From the NCBI GenBank assembly GCA_016702605.1, contig JADJDQ010000002.1, forward strand, positions 1-64,000: DNA of 64,000 bases. The letters are read 5' to 3'. The DNA comes from Candidatus Intricatilinea gracilis. GTDB taxonomy: Bacteria; Pseudomonadota; Gammaproteobacteria; Burkholderiales; Burkholderiaceae_C. Of the stretch, positions 1 to 8,300 are shown piece after piece. Below the pieces are notes generated by a model. That model was not told the DNA's origin. It did no database searches and was given only the letters and a program-made list of their open reading frames with translations. The position numbers and the translations under genes are program-made. Within the stretch, counting starts at the first letter, position 1, and every line of letters begins with the position of its first letter.

Positions 1-1
1 A

Positions 2-400
2 CATCGCGACCCGTTCGCCGACCTCAACGAATTCGAGATAGAGGTCATCTCTCAGCCGCCAATAGAGCTGTTGGAGATTCTGTGCGGCACGCTTACAGCA
101 AACCTCAAGGCGAAACCAAACGACCTTCGGAGTTTGATTTTGGAGACGTACATAGACCTTTTCGGCATGCACCACGGCGACAAATCGACGCCTGACATAA
201 ATGCTGCGGTCACGCACCTTCGTGCCGCGTACTCGAAGTTCTGCGCCGAAGGGCTCCAGTCCAACAAGCTGAACGGAGAGGGCGTCATTATCGAAACGGC
301 GCTTTGGTTGCTTCATCGCCATGTGCGTGAACTGCAGCTATCGCAGATTGCCACAGCCGTGTTCAATTCTTCACCGGCCAACCTTGGCCCCAGGCACTGA
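2..400 (+). CDS. Hypothetical protein, 5' end outside window
   Basis: An open frame enters from the left edge with no stop and ends at TGA 398-400, giving about 132 visible residues. I do not recognise a family. The visible part is mostly helical and charged, with no signal peptide, membrane segment or metal motif. Base composition looks lower in GC than the rest of the window, consistent with the accessory element that also carries the primase-helicase just downstream. An internal TTG at 71 could be a start, but the frame is open upstream of it, so a truncated gene is more likely. Confidence 0.55.
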   Translation, partial: HRDPFADLNEFEIEVISQPPIELLEILCGTLTANLKAKPNDLRSLILETYIDLFGMHHGDKSTPDINAAVTHLRAAYSKFCAEGLQSNKLNGEGVIIETALWLLHRHVRELQLSQIATAVFNSSPANLGPRH

Positions 401-458
401 GGTTCGAATCATGTCGAGCCATTACTCCACCCTCGCGCCTTCTTTTAGGGGCTGACCC

Positions 459-830
459 ATGAACACAACCACCACCGCCGGGGAAATCACCCCGGTTGAA
501 GCCGCTGCATTGCCCGCGATCGATGCCAGGGTCTACGCGGACACCATGGAAGAGATCGACCGGATCCAGAACACTGGGTTTATCGAGATCGCGACGGTTG
601 CGAGGCTCGCGCTGGCAAAGCTCGAGACTCCCGACGGGTATCGAAACCTCGATTGGATCGCCCGGGCGTTCGAGCTCATCGAGTGCCGCGCCGAAGACTC
701 GCGAGCCATGGCGTCCAACTGGGCAGCGGATGTGAGCTGCCGGTTCGAAGACGTGGCGCACGACCGCCGGCAAGCCGCGCAGCGGGCCGCCCGCGAGGGC
801 TCCGACAACCAACGGCAGGCAGCCGGATGA
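459..830 (+). CDS. Small hypothetical protein preceding the primase
   Basis: A 123-residue protein starting at ATG 459. Its TGA (828-830) overlaps the ATG of the primase-helicase at 827 in an ATGA junction, which implies translational coupling and makes the gene credible. It is acidic in the middle and ends in an Arg/Gln/Ala-rich tail. No enzyme motif or membrane segment is visible and I recognise no family. Small genes in this position are common in integrated elements carrying DUF927 primases, so an accessory replication or regulatory role is possible but not shown. Confidence 0.7.
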   Translation: MNTTTTAGEITPVEAAALPAIDARVYADTMEEIDRIQNTGFIEIATVARLALAKLETPDGYRNLDWIARAFELIECRAEDSRAMASNWAADVSCRFEDVAHDRRQAAQRAAREGSDNQRQAAG

Positions 831-3800
831 CCCGACGACCGGGCCAGCGGCGGGCCGAACGCGAGATCACGCCCGACCTGGTGCGTGATGCCTTGTCCTT
901 CATCCCGCCGGACATCCCCCATGATGACCGCGTGCGCGTGGCCTTCGCGGTGTTCGATGCGCTCGGCGATGCCGGCCTCGAGGAGTTCACCGACTGGGCC
1001 AGCAGGCGCGGCAAGCCAGATGCAGCCGAGGACGCGGCCGTATGGAAGAGCGCCCGCAAGGGCGGGCCGGTCAAGGTGGGCACGCTGTTCGGCATGGCCA
1101 AGGATCGGGGCTTCACCTTCCCCGAGGCCGATGCGGCCAGACCGGCGCCGGACCCTGCAGCGCTCGCTGCCGCAGCGGCCGAACGCGAGCGCAAGCGCAA
1201 GGCCGATGAAGCGCTGTACACCGAGCGGGCCGACAAGGCTGCCGTGGTGGCGCGGCAGATGTGGGCCGATGGCAGCGACCACGGCAAGAGCGCCTATCTG
1301 CGGCGCAAGGGCGTGCAGGCCCACGGCGTGCGGTTCATGCCGAATGGCACCCTGCTAGTGCCGATGGTCGACGCTGCCGGCGAGCTGCAGAACCTGCAAC
1401 GCATCGCGCCCACCAAGCCCAGCAACGACGACCCTGAAAAGCGCTTCCTGCCCAGCGGGCGCAAGTCGGGGCTTTGGCACCTGATCGGCGGGCCGGTGGC
1501 CACGCGCCAGGCGGGCACAGCGCCCGATGCCGCCGACCCTGAGGCAGGTGCCAACCCGGCCGGCACCACGCCAGGCCAGGGTGAGCCGGTGCCCGTGCTG
1601 CTGCTGGCTGAGGGGTACGCCACCGCGGCCAGCCTTCACGAAGCAACCGGCCGGCCCGTGGCGGTGTGCTTCGATGCCGGAAACCTCGTGCACTGTGCCA
1701 AGGCGTTGCGAGTGCTTCACCCTGGCGCACTGCTGCTGGTGTGCGGCGACGATGACACCGCCTCGCAAGCCCGCACCGGCACCAACACCGGACGAGTCAA
1801 GGCGGCCGCTGCGGCCCGGGCTGCTCGCGCCGACACCGGCCTGGCCGGCACGGTGTTCCCCGAAGGCCTGCCGGCCGGCGGCAGCGACTTCAACGACCTG
1901 GCGGCTTCGGCTGGCCTGGCCAGGGTGCGCGCTCAGGTCGAGGCGGCTGTGGCCGCCGCGATGCCTGAAGCTGCAAGCGCGAGCGGCGAGCAGCCGGCGA
2001 CGGCTGGCCTGGATGACGCGCCAGCAGGCCGCGAGCCGCAGGCCGACACCGAGACCACACCCACGCAGCCGAAGCGCCCCAAGGGTCGCAAATCGAGCAC
2101 GACCGATGGGGCCGATTCGGCCGGGTCCGATGGCGCTCGCTTCGACCTTTTCAGCGTCGACGAGTCGGGCGTGTGGTTCACACCGCCGGCCGGCGACGAT
2201 GGCAACACGCCCAGCCGGCGGCGGGTGTGCGATCGGCTCGAAGTGCTGGCCCTGGCGCGCGACATGAGCGACAAGGGCGCGGCGCTGCTCTTGGAGTTCG
2301 ACACGTCCTTCGGCAAGGGCAGGCGATGGCTGATGCCCTTGTCCATGCTGGCCGGCGATGGTGCCGCCTACCGCGCCGAGCTGCTGGACATGGGCTTCCA
2401 TGCGCCGACAGATGGCAACCGGCGGCGCTGGCTGACCGAGTACCTGCAGAGTCGGCGGCCGAGCGATCGCGTGCGCCTGGTTGACCGCGTGGGCTGGCAG
2501 GGCCGGGCTTACGTGCTGCCGCATGAGACGCTGACCGCGCCGGCGGGTGACGATGCCGATGACTTCAGCCAGCGGCTGATGTTCCACAGTGATGCGCCAA
2601 TGGAAGACACCTTCACGAGGCGCGGCACGCTGGCGCAGTGGCAAGAGCGGGTCGGGCGCTACTGCCCGGGCAACAGTCGGTTGATCTTCGCCGCCGCGGT
2701 GGCGCTCGCCGGGCCAGTCGTCGCATGGGTGCCCGGCATGGAGTCGGGCGGGTTTCACCTGCGTGGCGATTCGAGTTGCGGCAAGACGACCGCGCTTCGC
2801 GTGGCGGCTTCAGTCTGGGGCGGGCGGGAGTACCTGCAGCGCTGGCGCGCCACCGACAACGGGCTCGAAGCACAAGCCGCGCAGCACAGCGACGGTGTGC
2901 TGGTGCTCGATGAGCTGGGCCAGCTCGACGCCAAGGTGGCCGGCGAAAGCGCCTACATGCTGGCCAATGGCCAGGGCAAGGCGCGCGCCGGTCGCAACGG
3001 TGGCGCCAGGCCGCGCCTGAGCTGGCGGCTGCTGTGGCTGTCGGCCGGCGAGATCCCGCTTGCCCAACACATGGCCGAAGCGGGCAAGCGCATCCGCGCT
3101 GGCCAGGAGCTGCGCATGATCGACATGCCGGCCGATGCCGGTGCAGGCCTGGGCCTCTTCGACACCCTGCACGAGCACGAGGGCGGTGCGGCGCTGGCTC
3201 AGCACCTGGCCAAGGCCTGCGAGTCGACACACGGCACGCTCGGACGGTCTTGGCTCGAATGGCTGACCGCACACAGTGATGAGTGGCCGCGGCAGCTGCG
3301 TCAGGACGTCGAGGCGCTGACGCTGGCCTACGTGCCCGACACCGCCGATGGGCAAGTGCAGCGCGCTGGACGGCGCTTCGCCTTGGTGGCCGCTGCGGCC
3401 GAGCTGGCCACGCGCCAGGGCTTGACTGGCTGGCAGCCTGGCGAAGCGACAGACGGCGTGCGGCGGTGCTTCCTGGCCTGGATCAGCACCCGCCCGGCTG
3501 GCTTCGGCAGCAGCGAACGAACCGAGGCCCTGCGCCAGGTGCGAGCCTGGATCGAGAAGAACGGCGACGCCCTGCTGACCTGGGTGCATCGGGTGCTCGA
3601 TGACCATGCACCGCACACCGCGCTGCGGGCGGGATTCCGGCGCCTGCTCGATGACACCGGCAAGGTGGTCAAGCAAGACTCAGCCAGTGAGTACATCAAC
3701 GGCCGCGGGCGAAAGATCGGCGATGAGGCCGACCTGGTCGACTACGCCATATTGCCCGAGGCGTTCCGCTCCGAGGTCTGCAAGGGCCTCGATCACCACT

Positions 3801-3940
3801 TCGTTGCCCGGGTGCTGCGTGATGCCGGCGCCCTGAAGCACGAACAAGGGTGCTTCACCGAGAAGATGCGCATACCAGGCCTGGGGCTCACCCGGGTCTA
3901 TCACATCATGCCGGCGCTCTTCGCCGACATCGACGACTGA
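827..3940 (+). CDS. TOPRIM/DUF927 primase-helicase of an integrated element
   Basis: A 1,037-residue protein. Residues about 15-90 resemble a PriCT-2 segment (IPPDIPHDDRVRVAFAVFDA). About 255-340 form a TOPRIM fold with the acidic LLAEGYA and VCGDDDTAS motifs. A low-complexity Ala/Gly/Pro linker follows, then a DUF927 helicase/ATPase region with Walker A GDSSCGKTT near residue 647 and Walker B VLVLDELGQL near 691. This architecture is typical of primase-helicases of phages, satellites and integrative elements. I chose ATG 827 because it overlaps the previous stop; the frame is open to 653 but without similar support. It probably primes replication of the element whose edge is here. No integrase is visible in the window. 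Confidence 0.9.
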   Translation: MTRRPGQRRAEREITPDLVRDALSFIPPDIPHDDRVRVAFAVFDALGDAGLEEFTDWASRRGKPDAAEDAAVWKSARKGGPVKVGTLFGMAKDRGFTFPEADAARPAPDPAALAAAAAERERKRKADEALYTERADKAAVVARQMWADGSDHGKSAYLRRKGVQAHGVRFMPNGTLLVPMVDAAGELQNLQRIAPTKPSNDDPEKRFLPSGRKSGLWHLIGGPVATRQAGTAPDAADPEAGANPAGTTPGQGEPVPVLLLAEGYATAASLHEATGRPVAVCFDAGNLVHCAKALRVLHPGALLLVCGDDDTASQARTGTNTGRVKAAAAARAARADTGLAGTVFPEGLPAGGSDFNDLAASAGLARVRAQVEAAVAAAMPEAASASGEQPATAGLDDAPAGREPQADTETTPTQPKRPKGRKSSTTDGADSAGSDGARFDLFSVDESGVWFTPPAGDDGNTPSRRRVCDRLEVLALARDMSDKGAALLLEFDTSFGKGRRWLMPLSMLAGDGAAYRAELLDMGFHAPTDGNRRRWLTEYLQSRRPSDRVRLVDRVGWQGRAYVLPHETLTAPAGDDADDFSQRLMFHSDAPMEDTFTRRGTLAQWQERVGRYCPGNSRLIFAAAVALAGPVVAWVPGMESGGFHLRGDSSCGKTTALRVAASVWGGREYLQRWRATDNGLEAQAAQHSDGVLVLDELGQLDAKVAGESAYMLANGQGKARAGRNGGARPRLSWRLLWLSAGEIPLAQHMAEAGKRIRAGQELRMIDMPADAGAGLGLFDTLHEHEGGAALAQHLAKACESTHGTLGRSWLEWLTAHSDEWPRQLRQDVEALTLAYVPDTADGQVQRAGRRFALVAAAAELATRQGLTGWQPGEATDGVRRCFLAWISTRPAGFGSSERTEALRQVRAWIEKNGDALLTWVHRVLDDHAPHTALRAGFRRLLDDTGKVVKQDSASEYINGRGRKIGDEADLVDYAILPEAFRSEVCKGLDHHFVARVLRDAGALKHEQGCFTEKMRIPGLGLTRVYHIMPALFADIDD

Positions 3941-4069
3941 ACGCCAGCCGCGAGCAGGCCCGGCCGGTGTGCCGGCGATCTGCATCCGCTGCTGGTGCGT
4001 TTTCCTCCCCTCTTTCCATCACGCCGCACTGCGGCAGGCTTCGCCGTGCGCGTTTCCGCTGCGAAGTTT

Positions 4070-4160
4070 GTCCCGGGCGTCCCGGCTGTCCCGGGCATTT
4101 GTCCCGGGCAGAAACATCAATGAAATCAACGATGTCCCAGGTGTCCCAGGTGTCCCGGGC
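4070..4160. repeat. Iteron-like 9-bp repeats next to the primase gene
   Basis: Seven copies of GTCCCGGGC or close variants begin at 4070, 4079, 4088, 4101, 4134, 4143 and 4152. Two sets of three are spaced exactly 9 bp apart, separated by a 64-bp offset. They start 130 bp after the primase-helicase stop. Tandem short repeats beside a primase gene are a common origin layout in plasmids and replicating integrative elements, so this is a candidate origin. The alternative is a fragment coding for Val-Pro-Gly repeats, because the unit is a multiple of three. Confidence 0.6.
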
Positions 4161-4544
4161 GCAATTTGCAGGGGCTGAAGTGCAAACGCGTGTTCGTCGG
4201 CCAGTTTTTCGCCTCAGAATCCGCCGCTCTTGCTGCGCCGACCGCCACCCAAACGGATCGGCTGCAGGAACTTTCGCAGGAACTCTCGGCGAAATTGACG
4301 CGCCTCACAGGGGAATGTGATTCCTGTCGGCGGGACCAAATGCAGCGTCACCAGAAGGTTGACGTTCTGCTCGCCTCCAGCTGGGTTGCCGCTGGTCCGG
4401 CATCTGCTCGGGTGACACGTTGCAAGCCAACCCCAAGCAGGCGAAGGGTCAACCGAGCGGCGCGCGCTCCCCTGTTCGTGTCGACTTGGAAGTGCAGAGG
4501 TTTGACTTCGAGTACGCAGCAGCTCTGCTGCACAACTTGTCATA

Positions 4545-4562
4545 TACTTGATTACTCAAGTA
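4545..4562. promoter_or_regulatory. Probable MarR operator
   Basis: TACTTGATTACTCAAGTA is an inverted repeat with perfect 7-bp arms and a 4-bp centre, 60 bp upstream of the MarR-family ATG. Its size, AT-rich arms and placement fit the 16-20 bp palindromes bound by MarR dimers, so autoregulation is likely. Confidence 0.6.
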
Positions 4563-4622
4563 CCAGTCACCCAATACCACCAGAGCCTGCATCAACGCCA
4601 AGCGACATCGAGAAGCATCCCA

Positions 4623-5078
4623 ATGAATACCATCAGCCAGTTGCCCGCCACGGACATCGACGCCGAGCTTGCGCTCACCTTCTGCCTGCGCCTGACACGC
4701 GCCCATGCCACGGTGACACGTCGGCTGGACCGGGTGCTGTCGGGCCTGCACGGCTTGAGTTTTGCCGATTTCCTGATCCTGCATCACCTGGCGCGCGCAC
4801 CCGGTGCCAGGTTGCGGCGCATCGAGCTGGCGGAGAAGCTGGGGCTGACGGCCTCGGGTGTGACCCGCAGCCTGCTGCCTCTGGAAAAGACCGGCCTGGT
4901 GTCGCGCCAGCCCGACCCCCGGGATGCCCGGGTGGGCTACGCCACACTCAGCGACAGCGGGCGCGAACTGCTGGGCCACGCCGAAGCGTCGGTGCTGGAA
5001 GCGGCTCGCGAGTCGACCAGTGTGTTGCCGGCCGACCGCATAGACGATCTCTCGGCACTGCTGCACCGGCTGGCTTGA
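4623..5078 (+). CDS. MarR-family transcriptional regulator
   Basis: A 151-residue winged-helix regulator. The helix-turn-helix lies at about residues 60-95 (RRIELAEKLGLTASGVTRSL) and the wing contains the typical RQPDPRDARV stretch. The C-terminal helices form the dimer arm. ATG 4623 is preceded by a GAGAAG stretch about 10 bases upstream; the frame is open to 4548, but that would put the operator-proximal region inside the gene. The palindrome at 4545-4562 is its likely binding site. Ligand and wider targets are unknown. The small membrane peptide gene follows at 35 bp and may be co-transcribed. Confidence 0.92.
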   Translation: MNTISQLPATDIDAELALTFCLRLTRAHATVTRRLDRVLSGLHGLSFADFLILHHLARAPGARLRRIELAEKLGLTASGVTRSLLPLEKTGLVSRQPDPRDARVGYATLSDSGRELLGHAEASVLEAARESTSVLPADRIDDLSALLHRLA

Positions 5079-5112
5079 AGCGCCCCGAGCGCCGCCCCAT
5101 TTGCCTGCCACG

Positions 5113-5283
5113 ATGAGAAACGCCTTCAACTGGAAACGGCCGCTGGTCCAGTGCCTGCTGCCGGTGTTCTTGTTTCTGGCGTTTGTCGGCTTACCGCCGC
5201 CGTTCGCGCCTCCTGGCGCGAGCACACCGAAGCAGGTGCACTCGGTGCCGGCCGCGGACAAGACGAGTCGAACACCTCCATGA
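5113..5283 (+). CDS. Possible small membrane peptide
   Basis: A 56-residue frame with a basic N-terminus (MRNAFNWKR), one hydrophobic stretch of about 18 residues (LVQCLLPVFLFLAFVGL) and a Pro-rich tail. It follows the MarR gene by 34 bp and ends at the base of the oxidase terminator. A small membrane or exported peptide co-expressed with the regulator is plausible. The frame could also be chance, as there is no clear ribosome binding site and no family match that I recognise. Confidence 0.35.
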   Translation: MRNAFNWKRPLVQCLLPVFLFLAFVGLPPPFAPPGASTPKQVHSVPAADKTSRTPP

Positions 5284-5314
5284 AAAAAGCACACGACCCC
5301 GAAGGGTCGTGTGC
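5283..5314 (-). terminator. Intrinsic terminator of the MofA-like oxidase gene
   Basis: On the minus strand an 11-bp GC-rich stem (5304-5314 with 5289-5299) closes a UUCG tetraloop, one of the most stable RNA loops, and is followed by six U residues. It lies about 30 bp after the oxidase stop codon and isolates that gene from the MarR locus. Confidence 0.92.
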
Positions 5315-5343
5315 ACAGGTCAGGTCAACCGGGCGTGGGTGGA

Positions 5344-8300
5344 TCAACGCACCTTGAACAGGCCCCAGATGCCGGTGTTGACGAAGGCGTTCGGGCCGTC
5401 ACGGTAGTGCCAGTAACCCTTCTTGGCGCCGCCGTACAGCGAGGCGGTGATGCCCTTGCCGGGGGCCATGAAGCTGTTGCCGGGGGTGATGTAGTCGTCC
5501 ATGCCCATGTCGGCGTAGTTGTGGCCGATGACGCGGAAGCTGTGCATGCGGGCACGGCCGTCGGACTGCAGCACGCGGAACTTCACCGCATCACCCGCCT
5601 TGGCTTCGAACACCGGGGTCTCGACCGGCAGACCGGTCTTGCCGACCGGCAGGTCGCGGTCGTCGTCGACCATCAGTGTGGACTGCAGCAGGCAGGGGTT
5701 GATGTCCCCAGAGATCACGAGCGCCTGGGTGCAGATCGAGCTGCGATCCTGGGCCGAGTAGTCGATGCGTGACCACAGTGGTTCGGTGCGGTAGTTCAGG
5801 CCGCGCTCGCCGAAGTCGTACGAATCGTCACCCACGAAGTGCTGGTAGATCTGCGATTCGGGGCCGGTCTGGTCGTCGACGCGCAGGTTCAGGCCGTCCT
5901 GGTACTGCAGCACGAACTCCTTGTAGGTCTCGGCGCCGGCACGGATGGTGGCGCGGCTGTTGGTCGCACCGTCGGGCAGGCGAGCCAGGTTGGCTTCGTC
6001 CCAGTAGGTGGCGCCCTTGGGTTCGATGATGAGGGCACCGATCAGGCCTTGTGCGCCTTGTTTGATGACGTCACTCATGGCGCGCAGCGGCACGGTGCCG
6101 TATTCGATCGGCTGGCCGATCTGCACAGCGCCGTTGGCCGATTCCCAGGCCAGCTTGCCGGCGTACCAGGCGTAGGTGCGGGTCTCGCCCGGCGCAGCGA
6201 GCTGCTCGGGGTTGTAGCCCACGTTGGCGCCGTCGCTGCTGCGCACGTCGTAGTGCATCAGCTGGGCATGCATGCCGACGTACTTGGAGGGCCGCACGTC
6301 GTCCGCGTTGAGCGAGGTCGTCATGGGCATCAGGGCGTCACCGGTCAGGTCGGGCACGGGCTGGTCGGCAGGCAGGCGGTTGGTCAGGTTGACCTGCACG
6401 CAGTCGCCGGCGTTGGCACGCATCACGAAGGGCTCGGGGGGCTTGGCACCGCTGCGGAAGGCAGCGACGTCACCGGCATGCACATACATCAGCGCAGACG
6501 GATCGGAGATGCCGGCGCGTTCGTTGTAGACCAGGCGGCCACCCGGCAGCAGATCACGTGCGGCCCAGGCTTCCACATTGAAACGACGCAGCGGCGCACC
6601 CACCGGGCAACCGGTCACACCGGCGCGGTTTTGCACACCAGCACGCAGGGCCGGCGCAGCGGCCAGGAAACCGTTGAGCGGACGCACCATGTTGCGAGCC
6701 TCGCGGCCGGTGCGGCGATCGACTGCCGTGGGGGTGTCGTAGGTGCGCAGGATGCCCCAGGCACCGTTCCACAGCGCATCGGTCGTGCCGTAGTGGTACA
6801 GGTAGTCAGCCTGCTTGGCACCGCCGGTGACCTGGGCCATCCGACCGGTGTCGACTTCGAAGTGCTCCGAGATGCCGATCTCCTGGGCGCCGACGTACGG
6901 CGACTTCGGATTGGACACCTCACGGCGCCAGCGTTGGCCGTGCACGGTGAAGACCTGCTGAACTTCCTGCGCGCCGTGGATCAGGCGGATCTGCACCCGC
7001 TCGCCTTCGTAGGCCTTGAGCACCGGCGTGAACGGGTCACCATGCACCTCGGAGCTGAACACGAAGGCGGGATCACCGCGCTGGTCGGTGTACAGGCCGG
7101 TCTTCTCGCCATCTGCCGACAGGCGCAACGGCAGCGGCTCGTTCTTGTAGTTCACCAGGAACGGATTGTGGTGATGGGTCGAGATCGCCTCGGGCACCAG
7201 CGGCGGATCGATCGGTGTGCCGTCGGGCTTGTACAGCAGCGAGAAGTCGGCGCTGGCCAGCATGAACTCGCGGAAGTCCGGGTGCGCCTTGCGATCGGTC
7301 GCGCTCTGGATGATGGCTTCGGTGCCTACACCACTGGTGAGCGGCTGGCCGTCGGCGGTGAGCCACTGGCTGCCCTTGGGTTCGACCACCAGGGCGTTGT
7401 AGAAGCCGTGTTGCTGGATCGACGAGGCCGCAAAGTGGTCGTGCGTGAACACGGTGCGCAGGGTGCGGTCGCTGCCGGCCTTGTCGTACAACTCGTCGGC
7501 CCACCAGCGCTGGATGGTGGTCTGGTAGGCAAGTGAATGCGGGTCGGGCAACACTTTGGCGCGCTGGGCATCGGCCACGGCACGCGAGACACCCGTCGCC
7601 GCATCGACACGCCGCACCTTGCCACCCGGCTTGAGGGCACCTTCGACACGCTCGACCAGGGCACCACGGGCAAAGGTGCCGTCTTCGTAGTTCCAGCCGT
7701 TGTTGCCACCGTCCGACGCCATCACGTCGAACTTGACCAGGTGGATGTGCTGGCCGATGGTGTCGGTCGGCGTGCGGACCTGGAAATCATCCTTCTTCAG
7801 TTCGTGCGGGGTGCGGTTGGTGTGATGGAACATCACGCAGTCACCCGAGTTGGCGCGGAAGAAGAACGGCTCGGCCGTACGTTTCTGACCTTCGTAGGCG
7901 GCCACGTCGCTGGTCAGCACGTTGATTCGGGCCTGCGGGTCGTGCCAGCCGGCCTTGTTGACGACCATGTCGAACTCGATGATCGACACGTCGTAACGCC
8001 GCACCGGCGCCGTCGCCGGGCAGGGGTCGGAGAACGGTGCGCCCGCCGTGGCGGTCTTGCCGTTGAGCTTGAAGGGTTTGGCCAGGCCGTCGACGGTCTT
8101 GGACGCGACACCGGCTCGGGCGTGGAACTTCATCGCGGCGCGTTCGAGCGGCGTGCCTTCGTGCGGCAGCAGTTCGAGTTCGGCGCGGGTGATGACGGAC
8201 GACAGGTCGCCAGCCATCACACCTTCGCCGAGCACACGCTCACCGCCGAGCACCAGGTGGCGACCCAGGCCGGTCGGGCCAAGCTGGCTGTCGGCCGCCA

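Larger units (their letters stand above)
3941..4622. other. Non-coding stretch between primase and MarR regulator
   Basis: About 680 bp with no convincing gene. It contains the 9-bp repeat cluster (4070-4160), a 16-bp palindrome of 7-bp arms at 4516-4531 (GCAGCAG/CTGCTGC) and the probable MarR operator at 4545-4562. A plus-strand frame from 4166 stays open but runs across the MarR gene, so it is probably not real. The element/chromosome junction may lie here, but no tRNA or direct-repeat attachment site was recognised. Confidence 0.5.

Noticed and set aside
4166..5116. 316-codon plus-strand frame upstream of and across the MarR gene
   Set aside because: It covers the operator and most of the MarR gene in another frame and shows no family features.
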